Part shown: positions 21,495 to 22,926 of the stretch, one piece after another
Layout of the letters: each line of letters begins with the position of its first letter
Position numbering within the stretch: the stretch's first letter is position 1
Source of the DNA: Microcaldota archaeon
GTDB lineage: Archaea; Micrarchaeota; Micrarchaeia; Anstonellales; Anstonellaceae
DNA: 22,926 nucleotides
NCBI GenBank assembly: GCA_026414325.1
Contig: JAOAJF010000011.1
Location: forward strand, 1 to 22,926
Reading direction: 5' to 3'
The notes under the pieces: model-generated
The model's input: the letters and a program-made list of their open reading frames with translations, nothing else
Database searches by the model: none
Told to the model about the DNA's origin: nothing
Translations under genes and position numbers: made by a program

Positions 21495-22925
21495 TTATTT
21501 ATCTGCCCAATAACAATAATATAATGTAGAGCTATAAGATAATTCTGGTGGGGCTTTTGGATCACATTGCTGCTGCTCAACATTTTCAATAACTGTTTTT
21601 CCACAAGAAGTAGTATTTGCTCCAAAATGAGGATAGACTGCTTCCTCTGCATGATAAGAAAAAATTGGATGAGAAAAGAAAGTATAATATGCCTCCTTTT
21701 CTTTAGAGCTTATGTTTATACAGCACTTTTGGTTTAATGAACCAACAATGGTTGGAAAATCATAGTTACTGATTAATTCTTCCATACTATTTAGTTCAAA
21801 TCTTTTTATATTTTCATAATACTTTTGTTTTGAAGGCATATAATAGCAAACTATTTTTTTTGTTTTGAATTTTTCTTCACATAGATTATTTGAACAATAA
21901 GAAATTGAGATACAGTTTTGTGGGCATTGGCCATTTGGACAGCTAGAGCCATCATCACATTCAGATTTACATAAAGATTTGTCTGATAGTGGACATTCTG
22001 AACATAGATCTGCACAACTCTTGTCTTTAGCATTTATTAATAAAGTAGAGCTGTCTGCAGAAAATTGTAAAAATGACAAAGAGCCATTTACTAAATTTAT
22101 AAACTTATTGCTGGTTACTTCATCCACAGTGTTTAAAACATTTTCATCTTTTTCAAACAAAGATGGAAGAAGAACACCAACAACTCCACTTAACGTAAGT
22201 TCCTGCTCTATGGAAAACAAATTATCAAAAAATATTGGATCAAAATATGCAGTATCACTAAAAGCTTTATTTGTTGGAAATCTTAACTTCCAAATAGAAG
22301 GTTTTCCAACATGTATTAAAATATATCTGGAAACTTGTGCAGCTTTTTTTGCTGTATCTAGATAATATTTTTTCTTTTCCTTCAGATCTGAAGATGGAGC
22401 TTTATCAGAAAGATCGAGGTTTAGAACAATAATATCTACATTTTTGAGCCTTGCTTGAGCCTCATTGTTAAGGAATTTAGGTGGAAATCCCCAATCTTCT
22501 TCTTTTTGTGGAAATTGAACTTTAAAGTAATTTGAAATAGAAGAGTTTAATGAATTTGCTCCGCTAAAGTAAAGTTGGGTTAAGTTAGTATCATTTTTAA
22601 TTTTTAAAAGTGGTTCATGTTCAAGGGCAATAACACAGCTTGGACAAAGGGTTTTAGCATTGTTTACCCTTGCACTAGCCTCTGAAGAAGAAAGTTTGTC
22701 TAAAATAGAAATAGTTGCAGAATATTTAGAATTTAAAAATAAAAATAAAAGATCTGGTAAAGTTTCAAAATTACAACTACACAACCATTTAATGCAAACA
22801 TCCTCACTGTTTTTCTGCGTACAGCTACAGACTTTCCTTCCCTCAATGCATTCAAAATTTTCAAGGGTCTCTAACTCTTTTTGATTAGAGCTGATTATTC
22901 CTCCCCCCAGTTCTATACCGCTTTT
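21495..22925 (-). CDS. Large cysteine-rich, probably extracellular protein (5' end outside window)
   Basis: Partial: the frame stays open past the TTG at 22784 to the window edge (first whole codon ends at 22925), with coding-like sequence including IEGRKVCSCTQKN, so the true start is outside. The 476 visible residues hold a possible alpha/beta region in the middle (VDIIVLNLDL, then SRYILIHVGKPSIWK and GVVGVLLPSLF), reminiscent of a TIM-barrel hydrolase but not assignable. A dense cysteine block follows (CADLCSECPLSDKSLC, then CDDGSSCPNGQCPQNC), and the C-terminus ends in an aromatic tail, YYCYWADK. Several Asn-x-Ser/Thr sites and many cysteines suggest an extracellular glycoprotein. No function is assigned. 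Confidence 0.7.
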   Translation of the reverse strand, partial: KSGIELGGGIISSNQKELETLENFECIEGRKVCSCTQKNSEDVCIKWLCSCNFETLPDLLFLFLNSKYSATISILDKLSSSEASARVNNAKTLCPSCVIALEHEPLLKIKNDTNLTQLYFSGANSLNSSISNYFKVQFPQKEEDWGFPPKFLNNEAQARLKNVDIIVLNLDLSDKAPSSDLKEKKKYYLDTAKKAAQVSRYILIHVGKPSIWKLRFPTNKAFSDTAYFDPIFFDNLFSIEQELTLSGVVGVLLPSLFEKDENVLNTVDEVTSNKFINLVNGSLSFLQFSADSSTLLINAKDKSCADLCSECPLSDKSLCKSECDDGSSCPNGQCPQNCISISYCSNNLCEEKFKTKKIVCYYMPSKQKYYENIKRFELNSMEELISNYDFPTIVGSLNQKCCINISSKEKEAYYTFFSHPIFSYHAEEAVYPHFGANTTSCGKTVIENVEQQQCDPKAPPELSYSSTLYYCYWADK

Positions 22926-22926
22926 G

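Noticed and set aside
21979..22365. Plus-strand ORF of 128 codons
   Set aside because: It is antisense to the partial cysteine-rich gene and has no promoter or ribosome site.

Overview
The window is an AT-rich archaeal chromosome segment. The two subunits of the archaea-specific DNA polymerase D, an archaeal-lipid enzyme (GGGP synthase), Pth2, NurA, UPF0147 and DUF424 proteins, TATA-box promoters, many apparently leaderless genes and GGTGA-type ribosome binding sites all point to Archaea. Composition, short intergenic spaces and gene mix suit a small uncultivated lineage, perhaps of the DPANN type, but I cannot fix the phylum from sequence alone. I see no tRNA or rRNA gene, insertion sequence, CRISPR array or intein. 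No stretch over 300 bases lacks a gene.

Layout. 1-640 (+): RNase HII, stop-to-stop convergent with GGGP synthase. 637-3476 (-): GGGP synthase, an extended-SDR epimerase, a PRC-barrel protein, DUF424 and CutA1. A well-formed C/D-box guide RNA (+ strand, about 2476-2558) lies between the epimerase and PRC genes; one guide fits the anticodon arm of a tRNA-Leu(CAA) with C34 as the predicted target. 3522-6059 (-): two exported proteins, one resembling an outer-membrane beta-barrel and one a lipoprotein with twelve four-cysteine repeats. 6094-8527: an MntR/DtxR-type regulator that has lost most metal ligands, facing a two-gene operon of unknown cysteine-cluster/coiled-coil proteins across an intergenic region with DtxR-like palindromes.

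8561-12740: NurA (-) diverges from Pth2 and an archaeal-type glycogen debranching enzyme (+), with one AT-rich element placed to serve both directions; then a TrpC-like TIM barrel lacking the catalytic residues. 12773-12889 (-): an overlooked 38-residue, almost wholly acidic ORF. 13003-15285 (+): a TRAM-only protein, GlmS and a small unknown protein. 15263-21397 (-): probable replication operon UPF0147 - DP1 - DP2 - HAD phosphatase. 21495 to the window end (-): the C-terminal part of a large cysteine-rich, probably extracellular protein whose start lies outside.

The housekeeping genes cover replication and repair (PolD, NurA, RNase HII), membrane lipid (GGGP synthase), glycogen use and amino-sugar supply (GlmS). 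The less ordinary content is the surface/regulator block 3522-8527, the guide RNA and the acidic mini-protein. Starts were chosen by a repeated pattern: either a TATA-like element about 24-26 bases before the ATG with no Shine-Dalgarno (leaderless), or a GGTGA-like site 4-6 bases before the ATG. No convincing terminator hairpins were recognised.
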